DNA of 64,000 bases from Agrostemma githago (GCA_958450325.1 OY288243.1:44441878-44505877); one strand, 5' to 3'. Shown: positions 48,701 through 59,828, counted from the stretch's first letter. A program made the numbers and translations. Notes: generated from the sequence alone by a model not told the origin.

Positions 48701-49560
48701 TTTTGGAGTTATGGAATAAAGAGAAGTGTGGGGTTAGAGTAATATAGTCTGGGATGTACGTTTTTGCCATCAACTATAAAGCTGGTGTGTCTATGTTCAG
48801 ACACATTGGTCGTTGAACTGAGCATGGTTTGTGCTCAGGAGTGTGTATATTTTGACCTTAAACTTAGATATCGCATCGTGTAAGTCGCCGTCGGGTTGAA
48901 CTGGATTACGGTTGGTGTCCAGGAGGGGTGTACATTACTTAAGCCAGGACCTCGCTGCACGCAGTCCTGTTATAGTTGAGTTGCCTAGTTAGAGACTGGA
49001 TTCTGTTATGAGTTAAGTCTACAGTTCTCGAAGCTAGTTTCCAGTATTATCCTAGTGAAAGTCTAGCCTTGTGCACACTGAACGAATTTCCATAACGCCA
49101 TTTTTGAATATTTATATTATCGATTGATTTTGACTTGCAGGTTGGCAAGTGCTTTAAGTTATCTTCGAAAGCTTATTTTATTATATCGTTTTAATGTTTT
49201 CTCTTTTAAGTATTTTGATATAATAATACTATTATTTTTCATATGATATAATATGGCTGGGAGAACGTCCGAGTTACTCCCCACTGACGTGGCTGTTATG
49301 TTTATAACATGACAGGTAATTGTTGTTCGGTTTTGGGTGTGAGCTAGCGAGTAGCATGGATCCTACTCTTTCTTCATTCTTGTAATTTATGGATTTGTAT
49401 AAACCCATTTGAAGATTTTTACTTTTAGCCCTTTTGTAAAAAGAGGCCTTTGTATTGACTTACCATTTCTTTTAATAAGATATAGTTTGTCAGTGTGTTT
49501 TAATCCCAACTCTACAGTGTTTCCGCCACTGTATTGCGCTAGAATATTTAGGGGATTACA
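45765..49560 (+). repeat. LARD2 3' LTR
   Basis: 3796 bp, nearly identical to the 5' LTR. It is one base longer in a T-run near 46432-46442. Confidence 0.95.
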
Positions 49561-49565
49561 CAATC

Positions 49566-49696
49566 CGCCGGGAAGGTCCGACTGAAGGAGTAGGAGGAAG
49601 GAGAGCGCCAAGATTGATCAGTGAACATTCAGAGCAACACCGAACGATTCAAACCCGAATTCCAGGTCGGGTTAATTGATTCCAATAACCGGAACA
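49566..49696 (+). repeat. Element B 5' LTR, last part
   Basis: Continues the LTR after LARD2 and one copy of CAATC. It matches 61294-61424 and ends CCGGAACA. Confidence 0.92.
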
Positions 49697-49699
49697 ATT

Positions 49700-49718
49700 T
49701 GGCGCCGTTTGTGGGGAA
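49700..49718 (+). promoter_or_regulatory. Element B primer binding site
   Basis: TGGCGCCGTTTGTGGGGAA, 3 nt after the LTR. The TGGCGCCGTT core is the common Tat/Athila type. Confidence 0.8.
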
Positions 49719-49795
49719 GATCTGGTTGTATCCGCGAATTACCCACAAAAATCAACCATTCCCAATCACAAAAACTAAACCAATCAAAGTAATCA

Positions 49796-52248
49796 TGCCG
49801 GAAATCGTTGACACCAGCGTAGGGGTAGGTCCGACGGTCCCACCGGTGACCCCCCTATTCGGCATGCCGCAGCCAGAGAGGGCTCCCCCCACCACGACCC
49901 TGGGGATGGGAGGAACCAGTCTCCTGGGCATGCCAAATGCTGCTGTAGCACCAGAGTTGGGGGCACACCCAGGGCACACTCTGAACCTGACGCCAGCTCA
50001 GATGGTACAGACAGCTGCCTTCTTCTCTGCAATGCTAAACCAGGAGTTCACTCCTGAGGACCTGGTAGGCAGGGTCGCAACGACCTCCAGGCAGCCACCC
50101 TCAATGAGCAGGGACGGAGCTGGGGGCACGAAGCGAACCGCCGCCAGAAACGCCCAGAGGAAAGCGAGAAGGAGAGCTCAAGTATACGCGCAGGCGCAAA
50201 AGCGTATCACAACAGGCAGCAAAGAGCCACCTGCCCAACAACAGGCGTTCTCCATTCACACGACAGAATCCGCGTCTGGAGAGCAGAGAGGTCTGTCCCA
50301 GGGATTGCGGGAGCGGATGAGGTACAAGGAACCTGCATCTAAGTGCCTGGGAGAAAAGCAGGGCGGAGTCTTCTCCAGGTTAACGCCGGCAGCCAAGGGA
50401 CAGCCAGCGCCAGGGTTGTCCCAAAGCCTGCAGTCTAGGCTTAACCGGGGGCAGCTGCTTGAATCCAGATACCACCAGGATGACAACCTCTGCCAGTCTC
50501 AGAGGAAGAGACCCAGACAAATCTCCCATGAGGTAGAGGACGAAGCAGCGAGCAGGCCGCCACCGAGGCACCGCTCCCCCAGTACTAGGAAACCGATCCC
50601 TAGACAATGGGATATCCACGGTAACCAGTCTGGGGAAAGCAGGTCACGAGTGGTAGGCAGGCCCACAAAAACCCCTCTTCATCCTGATGTACAAGAATTC
50701 CCCATCCCAAAAATCAAAATGCCTACTGTCAAGTTCGACGGGACCACAGACCCAGAGGATCACCTGGCGGCATTTGAGAGTCACATGGGCATGTATGACG
50801 TGGATGACGCAATCTGGTGTAAAATCTTCCCAACCACCCTGGTAGGACTTGCACAAGGATGGTTCAGGGACCTTCGCCAGGGATCGATCAACGTCTTTAT
50901 AGAGTTGGCTGAGGCCTTCCTTGAGCAATATGCAGGGAACAAAAGGAGACGCCTCACTCGTTTCGATCTCACGACCCTGAAGCAGAAGAAGGACGAAAGC
51001 GTCAGGGAGTACCTGAAGAGGTTTGACTTGTCCTATCAGCAAGTCAGAGAGATCGATGATTCCACCGCTGCTTACGCCCTGACAATCTCCCTGCTCCCAG
51101 GGGAAATGAAGAACCAGATGATCAGGGCCCAGCCTGAAACCTTGGCCAAGGCCAGGAAAATCATTGAAGGGTTTATTCTGCAGGAAGAGTTTCACAGCCT
51201 GCCGGACACCCCTGCAGGCCAAGCAAGGCCGCAAGGGGGACCGCAGGGTGGACGTGGCAGAAACGAGCCAGGCAAACAGAGAGAAGAAGGAGACACCCCC
51301 AAGAAAGAACGCACAACATACCAGCCAAGATTTGATAGCTACACGGCCCTCAATAGGCCGAGAGCAGAAATCTTTGAGTTGGAAAAAGAAACAGCAAAAT
51401 GGACTCGTCCAAACAAGCCGCGCAGCCTAAAGGGGGATCCCAAAAAATTCTGCACGTTCCACGATTGCATAGGCCATACCACGGAGGAATGCCGACACTT
51501 AAAAGATGAAATAGAGAAACTTATAAGAAATGGCTGGCTGAGTAACTATGCAGCAAGGAACAAACCCCAAAAGGAGGCGGCGGACAAACCTGAAGGCTCA
51601 GCCCAAAATCGCACAATCATCCATGTAGTGTCAGGAGATGCAGAGGGGCGGACTAGCAGACGAATCCAGAAAAGGCAGATCCGCGAATTGCGAAACCAAA
51701 TTTGCTACGCCGAGAGGGCAGGAAGTCCAAGAGGCACTACCCTAAGCATCACCCCTGAAGATGCAGGGAGAATCGTGTACCCGCATAGTGGCCCTCTGGT
51801 CTTAACTCTTGAAATTAGCAATCACATTGTCAAGAGATGCATGGTGGACACTGGCGCCTATACAAACCACTTGTACAAAGACGCTTTTGAGAAAATGAAT
51901 CTAGAAAAAAGACATCTGAAGCCGGCCCCTGGATCTTTGTATGGGTTCAGTGGGGCAGGTGTGCTACCCATGGGAGTTATCGACCTGCCGGTAACATTCG
52001 GGGAGGGGGCCTCGGCCAGAAATGTCAGGGCATCCTTTGTTGTGGTGGATGCCAAGTCTGCGTACAACGCCCTGATAGGGCGAGCCACCCTAGATGAAAT
52101 AGAAGCTGATGTGTCAATCAGGGCCCTCACCATAGCCTATGTGACAGACTTTGGCATGGAGGGGAAGGTCCATGGGGATCAAGAGTCGGCCAGACACTGT
52201 TACTCCGTGGCCCTGCAAGCCCATGAGACAGAAAGGAAAGGAAAGTGA
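49796..52248 (+). CDS. gag and aspartic protease of element B
   Basis: The first Met beyond the PBS is at 49796 (MPEIVDTSVGVGPTVP). An upstream Met at 49621 lies in the LTR and is unlikely to be used. The frame has a Gln/Arg/Ser-rich N-terminal part, then Retrotrans_gag (TVKFDGTTDPEDHLAAFES, then GLAQGWFRDL, then REYLKRFDLSYQQVREID). A zinc-like motif follows (FCTFHDCIGHTTEECRHLKD). The retropepsin has the active site MVDTGAYTNHLYKDAF and a distal ALIGRATLDEI. Gag packages the RNA and the protease cuts the polyprotein. The frame is intact until TGA at 52246-52248. The same frame then carries on into RT, so that stop is probably a mutation. Confidence 0.92.
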
Positions 52249-53745
52249 AAAGCCGAAAGCTCTCCCAGCAGGGAGGGCGAAATCCCGGCTGCCCAGCAAG
52301 AATCAGCCCACTTAGAACCTGAAGGGGAGAGCATGCTGGTGGACTTAGAACCAGGAAGGCAGGTCCTCATAGGGGCCGACCGGGAGGAGTCCTTCCAAAG
52401 GGAGCTAATTGCAGTCCTAAGAGAAAATAGGGACGTATTTGCTTACTCTGCAGATGAGATGCTAGGGGTCGACCCGACTTTTATTATTCACAAGCTGAAC
52501 ATTAATCCGGAGGCTCGCCCTGTGAAGCAGAAGAAAAGAAACATGTCAGTAGAAAAAGACGCGGCGATAAAAGAAGAAATAGACAAACTCCTAAAGGCAG
52601 ATTTCATCGAAGTCTGTGACTACCCGGAATGGCTGGCAAACGTTGTGATGGTAAAAAAGTCGTCAGGTGCATGGAGAATGTGCGTAGACTTTACAAATCT
52701 TAACAAAGCCTACCCAAAGGACTGCTACCCTCTGTCCAGGATAGATCAACTGGTGGATGCCACTAGTGGATACACCAAGCTAAGTTTTCTGGATGCATTC
52801 TCAGGGTACCATCAAGTGTACCTCTGGCAGCCAGACAGGGTGAGGTGCGCCTTCATAACCAGCCATGGCACTTACATGTATAAGATGATGCCATTTGGGC
52901 TGAAGAATGCAGGCGCCACCTATCAGCGGTTGGTGGACAAAGTCTTTGAAAATCAATAAGGGAGAAATTTGGAAGCCTATGTCGATGATGCGATTGTCAA
53001 GAGCAAGGGGGACAAGGAGCATCTAACAGACCTTCAGGAAACATTCTCCTCCCTGCGGTCATACAAGATGAAGCTGAATCCGAAGAAATGCACATTCGGG
53101 GTCCGATCCGGAAAATTCCTGGGATTCTTAGTCAGCTCCAGGGGAATAGACGTCAATCCCGAAAAAGTTCAGGCGGTCCTAGATCTCCCCGAGCCTAAAA
53201 CCATCAGGGACATTCAGCGGCTTACAGGGAAGATGGCCGCCCTGGCCCAATTTATCGCCAGGTCGGCAGACAAGTCCACCCCCTTCTTCAAAGTGTTAAA
53301 GGGCAACAAGCAATTCAAATGGGAGGATGAACAAAAGAAAGCCTTCGAACAATTGAAGGAACACCTGAAGAAAATCCCTACCTTAGCAAGACCAGTGGCC
53401 GAAGAAAGACTGTACCTACACATTGCTGTCACCAACACGACAGTAAGCGCAGTCATCCTCGGGGAGGAAGCAAACTCATAGCAACCCATCTACTTTGTGA
53501 GTCACGCCCTGGGAACAGCCGAAAGAAATTATCCTTTGATAGAAAAAGCCGCCTATGCAGTCATCATCGCAGCCAGAAAACTCAGACCCTACTTTGACGC
53601 ACATCCCATTGTGGTCCTCACCGACCAGCCGCTGGAAAAAGTGTTGGAAAAGTTTGAGAAATCAGGAAGGCTGCTGAAATAGGCGATCGAGTTAAGCGGG
53701 CTGGGGATATCATATCAGCCAAGGACAACCATCAAAGCACAAGCC
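52249..53745 (+). pseudogene. Reverse transcriptase and Ty3-type RNase H of element B
   Basis: In the same frame as gag. The RT begins with PVKQKKRNMSVEKDAAIKEE and has WRMCVDFTNLNKAYPKDCYP, then KLSFLDAFSGYHQV and the catalytic AYVDDAIVKS. RNase H contains YFVSHALGTAERNYPLIEKA and VVLTDQPLEKVLEKFEKSGR. In-frame stops are TAA 52957-52959 (just before YVDD), TAG 53479-53481 and TAG 53680-53682. No frameshift is seen. The enzyme would make cDNA in the cytoplasmic particle. This copy could only be expressed through extensive readthrough. Confidence 0.92.
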
Positions 53746-54288
53746 TTGGCTGATTTATTGGCTGAATGTTCCCATTCAGGGGAAGAGAATCCCCCCGCCG
53801 AAGAATGGATCGTGCACACTGACGGATCCTCAACAGCCAACGGCGCAGGGGCAAGCGTTGTACTGACCAGCCCAGAGGGAGTGGATTTTGAGCATGCGCT
53901 CAGATTCACCTTCCCTGCATCAAACAACGAGGCAGAATACGAGGTTGTACTCACAGGGATAAATCTGGCTAAGGCCGCAGGGGCCTTGCGAGTTATACTA
54001 GCAACTGACTCCCAGCTCATTGCTAATCAAATTAACGGAGAATATGAGTCCAGAGACCAGACCATGGCCGCCTACCTTGAAAAAGTGAAACAGGAGTTAT
54101 CAAGCCTGAAGTCCTATAAAATCCAGCAAATACCCCGATCACAGAATAATCGAGCCGACGCTCTGTCAAAGCTGGCCCGCTCTAGCCTACAAGACATAAG
54201 GAGGTCGGTGTGGGTTGATGTAATGCATGAAAAGTCCACCAGCGCCTGTCAGACAATCAGCACCATTGAAGAGGGACAGGAAAGCTAG
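53746..54288 (+). pseudogene. Archaeal-type second RNase H (aRNH) of element B
   Basis: The domain begins WIVHTDGSSTANGAGASVVL, with the first catalytic Asp in HTDGS. ASNNEAEYEVVLTGI follows, with the Glu. Then come LATDSQLIANQINGEYE, with a second Asp, and IPRSQNNRADALSKLA, with the terminal Asp. All expected acidic residues are visible. An extra RNase H of this kind is the hallmark of the Tat lineage. It ends in TAG at 54286-54288, in frame with the integrase. Judging by relatives with W-M-T-P, this stop replaced Trp. Confidence 0.9.
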
Positions 54289-55521
54289 ATGACCCCCCTC
54301 ATCCAGTTCAAAAAGCACGGCATCCTGCCACCAGATCCGGTACAGAAAAGGAGAATACAGGCCAAAGCAGCCTGGTTCATAATCATTGACGAAGAACTCT
54401 ATAAGAAATCTTTCACTTACCCCCTGCTCAGATGCCTTGGGGCAGACCAGGCTGCCGAAGTCCTAGAGGACATCCACTCAGGAATCTGTGGACATCACAT
54501 CGGAGGAAGGTCATTGGCCCACAAGGCCCTCAGGGCAGGCTACTACTGGCCTACCATGCTAGCAGATGCTAGAAGCCTAACCCAAAAGTGCAGAAAATGC
54601 CAACTCTTTGCTCCATCAATCCATGTCCCGGCCCAAGAACTCAGGCCGATTAAATCTCCCTTTCCTTTCGCCCAATGGGGAATGGACATACTGGGTCCAT
54701 TTGCCACGGCTACAGGGGGCTGAAAATTTCTAATCGTAGGGATAGAGTACTTCACAAAGTGGGTTGAAGCTGAAGCAGTCCCAAATATCACCGAGCCGGC
54801 GGTCAGGAAGGTCATTTGGAGGAACATTATAACAAGATTTGGCCTCCCAAAAACATTAGTAGTTGATCATGTGAGGCAATTTGATAATGACCCCCTAAGA
54901 GCTTGGCTAGAGGGGCATGGGATAGCCGTCTCCTATTCCGCCGTCTGCCACCCTCAGACCAATGGACAAGCTGAAGCCGCAAACAAACAGATCTTGAATG
55001 GACTCAGAAAAATGGTAGATGACCTCAAAGCAAGATGGGCAGATGAACTGTCGAGTATCCTCTGGTCAATAAGGACCACCCGAAAAGAGTCAACATGCCA
55101 GACACCATTTGGTCTGGTATATGGAGCAGAGGCTTTGCTACCCATCGAAGTGCGAGTTCCTACCCTGCGATCTCAGTAATACAACCAGGCTGACAATCAC
55201 GAAGCAATGGCCGAAGCTCTTGACCTGGTCCAGGAAGTCAGGGAGGCAGCCTGCACCAACATAGCAGCCTACCAGCAAAGGATGAGGAAGGCATACAACA
55301 AGAGGGTGCATGAGAGAAGATTCCAGGTAGGAGACCTGGTATTAAGGAAGACACAGGCTGTTGGAAAGTTTAGGGAACAAGGCAAACTGAGCGCCAACTG
55401 GGAAGGCCCATATCAAGTAACCCAGATCTTGGGAACAGGAACATACAAAATCGCCAACCTGACTGGCCAAGAGCTGAACGCACACTGGAATGCCGACACC
55501 CTAAAAAAGTACTATGTGTAA
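54289..55521 (+). pseudogene. Integrase of element B
   Basis: A zinc domain with H-x-H and C-x2-C (DIHSGICGHH, then CRKCQLFA) is followed by the DDE core. The first Asp is in WGMDILGPF. The second is in VVDHVRQFD, where the usual Asn-Gly after Asp is changed to His-Val. Glu is in PQTNGQAEAANK. The C-terminal domain has RRFQVGDLVLRK and ANWEGPYQV and ends KKYYV at 55519-55521. In-frame stops are TGA 54721-54723 and TAA 55177-55179. Integration function is lost by the stops and perhaps by the altered motif. Confidence 0.92.
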
Positions 55522-55780
55522 CTAAGTCTTAAGAGAGCCACGTCTATAGGAAAAGGTACTGGCGGAGAACGATCAAAAAAGAAATTTCGATGGCTCCGAC
55601 CAATCTTATATTTGTTCTATAAAAGAAATCATACTCGTTGTCTGTACAAGCTTGCACTCACACACACAAACGAGCAGGGGGCAATAGGGGGAGGCCCCCC
55701 TGTTGTCAGAACCAAGAAAAAAGGACCCCCCAACAAAAAATTTAAACAAGGAAAGGAGAACGAGCCTCACACGCCAAACT
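55522..55780 (+). other. Spacer between pol and tandem repeats
   Basis: About 260 bp of untranslated sequence; nothing recognised. Confidence 0.5.
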
Positions 55781-56772
55781 AACAAGGACTGGGGGCAATT
55801 CCCCAACCTTGTATAAAAAACGCAAAAGCCCTCCCTGCCTACCCCTGGGCAGGCAGGGGGCGGGCCCCCTGGACTCCGAGTAGGGGCCAGGGACATGTCT
55901 GGCTACGCACAACTAACAAGGACTGGGGGCAATTCCCCCAACCTTGTATAAAAAACGCAAAAGCCCTCCCTGCCTACCCCTGGGCAGGCAGGGGGCAAGC
56001 CCCCTAGACTCCGAGAAGGGGCCAGGGACAGGCCAGGCTACGCACAACTGACAAGGACTGGGGGCAATTCCCCCAACCTTGTATAAAAAACGCAAAAAGC
56101 CCTCCCTGCCTACTCCTGGGCAGGCAGGGGGCAGGCCCCCTGGACCCCGAGCAGAGGCCAGGGACCGGCCAGGCTACGCACAACTTACAAGGACTGGGGG
56201 CAATTCCCTCAACCTTGTATAAAAAACGCAAAAGCCCTCCTTGCCTACCTCTGGGAAGGCAGGGGGCAGGCCCCCTGGACTCCGAGCAGGGGCCAGGGAC
56301 AGGCCAGGCTACGCACAACTGACAAGGACTGGGGGCAATTCCCCCGACCTTGTATAAAAAATGCAAAAAGCCCTCCCTGCCTACCCCTGGGCAGGCAGAA
56401 GGCAAGCCCCCTGGACCCCGAGCGGAGGCCAGGGACTGGCCAGGCTACGCACAACTAACAAGGACTGGGGGCAATTCCCCCAACCTTGTATAAAAAACGC
56501 AGAAGCCCTCCCTGCCTACCTCTGGGCGGGCAGGGGGCAGGCCCCCTGGACTCCGAGCAGGGGCCAGGGACAGGCCAGGCTACGCACAACTAACAAGGAC
56601 TGGGGGCAATTCCCCCAACCTTGTATATAAAAACGCAAAAAGCCCTCCCTTCCTAACCCTAGGTAGGCAGGGGGCAGGCCCCCTGGACTCTGAGCAGAGG
56701 CCAGGGCAGGCCAGGCTACAAACAACTGACAAGGACTGGGGGCAGCTCCCCCAACCTTGTATAAAAAAAACA
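55781..56772 (+). repeat. Eight tandem copies of a ~135-bp hairpin-rich repeat
   Basis: Units start at about 55782, 55916, 56051, 56187, 56322, 56458, 56593 and 56729 (partial), with a period of 134-136 bp. Each begins ACAAGGACTGGGGGCAATTC, and CCCC(C)AACCTTGT closes a hairpin with it. Then come TATAAAAAA(C)GCAAA, CCCTGCCTA...GGGCAGGCAGGG and GGGGGC-GGCCCCC, two further inverted repeats. Copies differ by scattered substitutions. Long minus-strand ORFs through the array are a by-product of the repeat. Confidence 0.93.
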
Positions 56773-56922
56773 AACCAGGAAAAGTATTCCATAGAAGACC
56801 CATGAAAGGCGGAATTTTTTTTACAAAGTAACTAAGGCAAGGATCCAAGGGAGCAGATATTACAGACAGCTGGCCATGACAAAGGGTCAGCGCAGAAAAT
56901 AAGACTATTACAAGAAAAGGCA

Positions 56923-59298
56923 TCATGGAGCATCCTGGCTGGGGCCGGCAGCTGCCTCAGGTGGTCTGGCCGCCCGAGCCTCATTCTTAGCAGAGTAGGG
57001 ACTCCGGAAGGTTTCTTCATCAAAATCGGGGAACATTTCCCCAATCACCTCCATCACCAACTCCAGGGAAGAGTTGGCACCACTCACGAAGCTGGCATCC
57101 ACCGCATCCTCGGTCTCCTCTGCAAGGATCTCTTTCTCCTTCTTCCACTCTCGCTTGGCCTGTTCAAAGGCCGAGTCATCTCCGGACAATTGATCCTCTA
57201 AGTCAGCTACTTTTCCTTTCAGATGCCCTATCTCAGCCAGAGCGAGGGTAGCCCGCTCCATTGACAAACGACTCTCCTTCAGATCAGCCTCCAGCTTGGC
57301 TACCTCCTTCACAGCCCTCTCTCCCAGAAGTTTCTACTGACCAGCCTGGTTCTTTGCCTCCTCCAGCTCACCCTCCTGCCTTGCCAGCTTATCCTTCAAG
57401 TTGTTTATCAAGGTAATGTCCCTCTCCACCATAGCCAGGCGGTCAGGAGGAGGAGCCCCTGGTGTGACAGTCAATTCTTCGTCACTCAGGCGGCTGAGAG
57501 CCGCCAGCTCGGCGGACGCCAGCAAAACCTTAGAGGTACGCTGGATATATTGAAGCACTTGGTGAGAAGTTGAAGTCACGGACTTTGTGAGGCGATCAGC
57601 CAAGACAACGCCAGAGTCAGAAAGTAGACCTGATACGTCCACACTATCACCAGCAGTATAGTGGAACTCCGGGTTTTCCTCTGGAAAAGGAGTACTCGGA
57701 AGTTCGCGAGCAGGACGCTTTGCTTCAGGGGTAGTAACATCCGCCTCCAAATCCACCACATCAGCTCCAGAAAGCTCTCTATCCCTCTTTCTCCTCAGCT
57801 CCAAAGGGACACTCTCCCCGGTCCCCTCAGAGTCTACAGGGCGCGCTCCTTGAGAAGTTCGAGGCCCAGCTGAAGAAACACCCTGCTTCTAACCAGGGGA
57901 AGGGGTGGCCCCTGAGGTGACCTCAGCCTCCCCCTCATGAATACTGGGAGTAGGAGTCGCCGGCTTTGATGACGGTAGTCGAGGGGGAAGAGGCAGTCTT
58001 CGACCAGCAGCGAAATCCTTCACAAGCTTCATTAAGCCTTTGCTCCCTTTCCTGAAATTCGCAGGGAGGGAAGGGCGCTTCGAGAGAACGACAAGTTCCT
58101 CGCTCAAGCCTAATCTCCTAACCTGCTTCTTTGTCCAGCACCAAGAGGGGGAAGCTGCAGAAAAGGAGGAGCAGTCAGCTAAAAAACAAAGAGAAATAAA
58201 GTCTCTGAAAAATCGCGACAGTAAAAACCCCCTAGAACTACCTTCAAGGCCGGGAATCAGGCCCAAGGGGAGCAAATACTCGTCTGTCGCTATAAGCTCC
58301 GCGTGAGGAAGCAAGAGAGCAGGGCCAAAAGCGCCGTGTTTATCCGCGACAATTTCAAACTTTTTGATCAAAATCTCCTCCTTCGGGCTTAGCTTAACCT
58401 CCAGGGCCTTCCCCCCGACGCCTTGGTGGTATTCCTCGCGAGTGTCCATACGGGTGTGAACATGGTTCCTAAAATGCCTAGGAATCCTCCACCCTGACGC
58501 GCTATGTACGTACAAAAAATTATTTTTCCAGTCCTTCAGGCTGCTCAAAGCTGGCCAGACCAGGGCGTATTTCTTTTGTCTCTGCAGAGACCAATAACCA
58601 GGGGAGCCTCCCCCCCCCCCCCCCTGAGGAGGATACCATTTGGAGACCAACCATGAAACGAAGGGCATCAATGTAAGGCCCCTCGCCATGAAAAGACAGG
58701 TCCCAGTGTAAGCTATCAAAGACCTAATAGCTGAAGCAGTCAGCTGAGCAATAGCAACATTCATCCTCCTGAAAGTCTCCTCCAGGAAGGGATGAAGAGG
58801 GAATCGCTGGCCGAATTCTAAAGCCTTGTGATTGACAGCCACACAACCCTCCGGGGGACAGCATACCGTGTCCTTTTCCCCTGGGACTACGACTGTATAT
58901 CCTTCCCCAAAATTATAGAACTGTTCGATTGCCCCGGCGGCGTTGCTTTCCAGAATTAAGTCCCTGTTCTTGGCCTCAGGGTAGGTCTTTAAGGGAACCA
59001 AGTACTTATTCTTATCCAAGTAATAAGTCTTCCCCCTCTCCCTACGGATGAGGGGGCCGGCAATCCTGGAAGGATCCACCTCCAGGGCCTCATCATCAGA
59101 ATCAACTACATCAAAGGGAGCAGGTTCTGGTGATTCAGCACCCTCTCCCCTAAGATGGTCATCCTCTCCCCTGGGGCCAACCCCAGAAGAGGAGGCTAGG
59201 TCACGTCTATCACCGTCGCCATCCCCAGTCCTCCCAAGCAATGAATTAAAAGAAAGGGGGCGGACTCGCGACATACTGGCTATGAAGGGAAATACCAA
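56923..59298 (-). pseudogene. Antisense ORF of element B, putative gypsy-type-transposon protein with coiled coil
   Basis: One minus frame of about 790 codons, broken only by stops at 57889-57891 and 57334-57336. The N-terminal half has the pattern of the 'putative gypsy type transposon' domain (PF04195-like): RFPLHPFLEETFRRMNVA, QLTASAIRSLIAYTG, PGYWSLQRQKKYALVWP and SLKDWKNNFLYVHSASGWR. The C-terminal third is heptad-like and charged (LKDKLARQEGELEEAKNQ, then KGKVADLEDQLSGDD). A candidate intron at 58241-58155 (87 nt, donor GAAG|GTAGTT, acceptor TTTTCTGCAG) could be spliced. A G-run in the coding strand (C14 at 58611-58624) gives a poly-Gly stretch. Function is unknown. Antisense ORFs in this position are known in Tat-lineage elements. 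Confidence 0.75.
58155..58241 (-). other. Candidate intron in the element B antisense ORF
   Basis: GT-AG, 87 nt (29 codons, so the unspliced frame stays open), with T-rich sequence before the acceptor CTTTTCTGCAG. Removal joins PGLE to PSWCWTKKQ. Similar in size to the introns of the antisense gene at 62861-64000. Confidence 0.5.
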
Positions 59299-59828
59299 TG
59301 AAAGGGAAAGAAGGGGAAAGATTTAAAGAAAAGCTTCTAACCTAGAACGCCGATAGTCGCCGGAAAAAGAGACAGAAGATACTTCTTGTTCCTCACGAAA
59401 TTTTAAGCAACGAAGGCGGTTTGGGAGTACGAGGGGAGTTATGAATTTCAAAAAGAGTAAAAAGAAAGAATGGAGGAGGAGAAGGGCTTATATAAAGCCC
59501 AGGAAGCCTAAAAAGCTACCTCTCTGACAAGACGCCCCCAACAAACTCCCACGTGTCGCGCGCTGAACAAAAAATGTTCACTCCTTCCCAAGAAGGGCCT
59601 CGAAAAAGGAAAAGTGTCAGAGGAATAGTCGACTGGCAACGTCATCCCCGCAAAAAAAAAAAAAAAAAAAAAAGAGGAGAATAGTCAAGTCGCTCGGATT
59701 TTTTTTTATTAGCCTTAATGGAAAATGGGCGGGTTACATATCATGACAGGCAAATAAAAAATATACATAAGAAAATACATAAGAGCCTAAATTTCCGGCT
59801 CGACGCACCTATGCCCGGCTAAGCAGGC
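59299..59828. other. Region between the two antisense ORFs of element B
   Basis: Contains the antisense TATA (59484-59500) and an A-run of more than 20 (59651-59673). Nothing else recognised. Confidence 0.5.
59484..59500 (-). promoter_or_regulatory. Putative antisense promoter TATA inside an inverted repeat
   Basis: GGGCTTATATAAAGCCC: six-base arms GGGCTT/AAGCCC enclose ATATA. It lies about 190 bp upstream of the antisense ATG at 59298, a plausible distance for a core promoter plus 5' UTR. Confidence 0.6.

Larger units (their letters stand above)
39203..49560 (+). mobile_element. LARD2: very young coding-less LTR retrotransposon
   Basis: LTRs at 39203-42997 and 45765-49560 begin TGTAACACCC and end GGGGATTACA. 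The target duplication is CAATC (39198-39202 and 49561-49565). The PBS is TGGTATCAGAGC at 43000 and the purine tract TTAGTGGGGAAGAT ends at 45764. The internal 2.8 kb is non-coding. By eye I find about six substitutions and one homopolymer indel between the two 3.8 kb LTRs. It is the same family as LARD1, inverted, but clearly diverged from it. Confidence 0.95.

Noticed and set aside
49621..49795. Upstream Met at 49621 as the start of gag
   Set aside because: Lies inside the LTR and reads through the primer binding site; the Met at 49796 is the better start.
50644..51234. A 196-codon minus-strand ORF opposite element B gag
   Set aside because: Shadow of the well-supported gag frame on the plus strand.
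55606..56926. Chain of 60-136 codon minus-strand ORFs across the 135-bp repeats
   Set aside because: The same peptide is repeated once per monomer, so the frames follow from the repeat and not from a gene.
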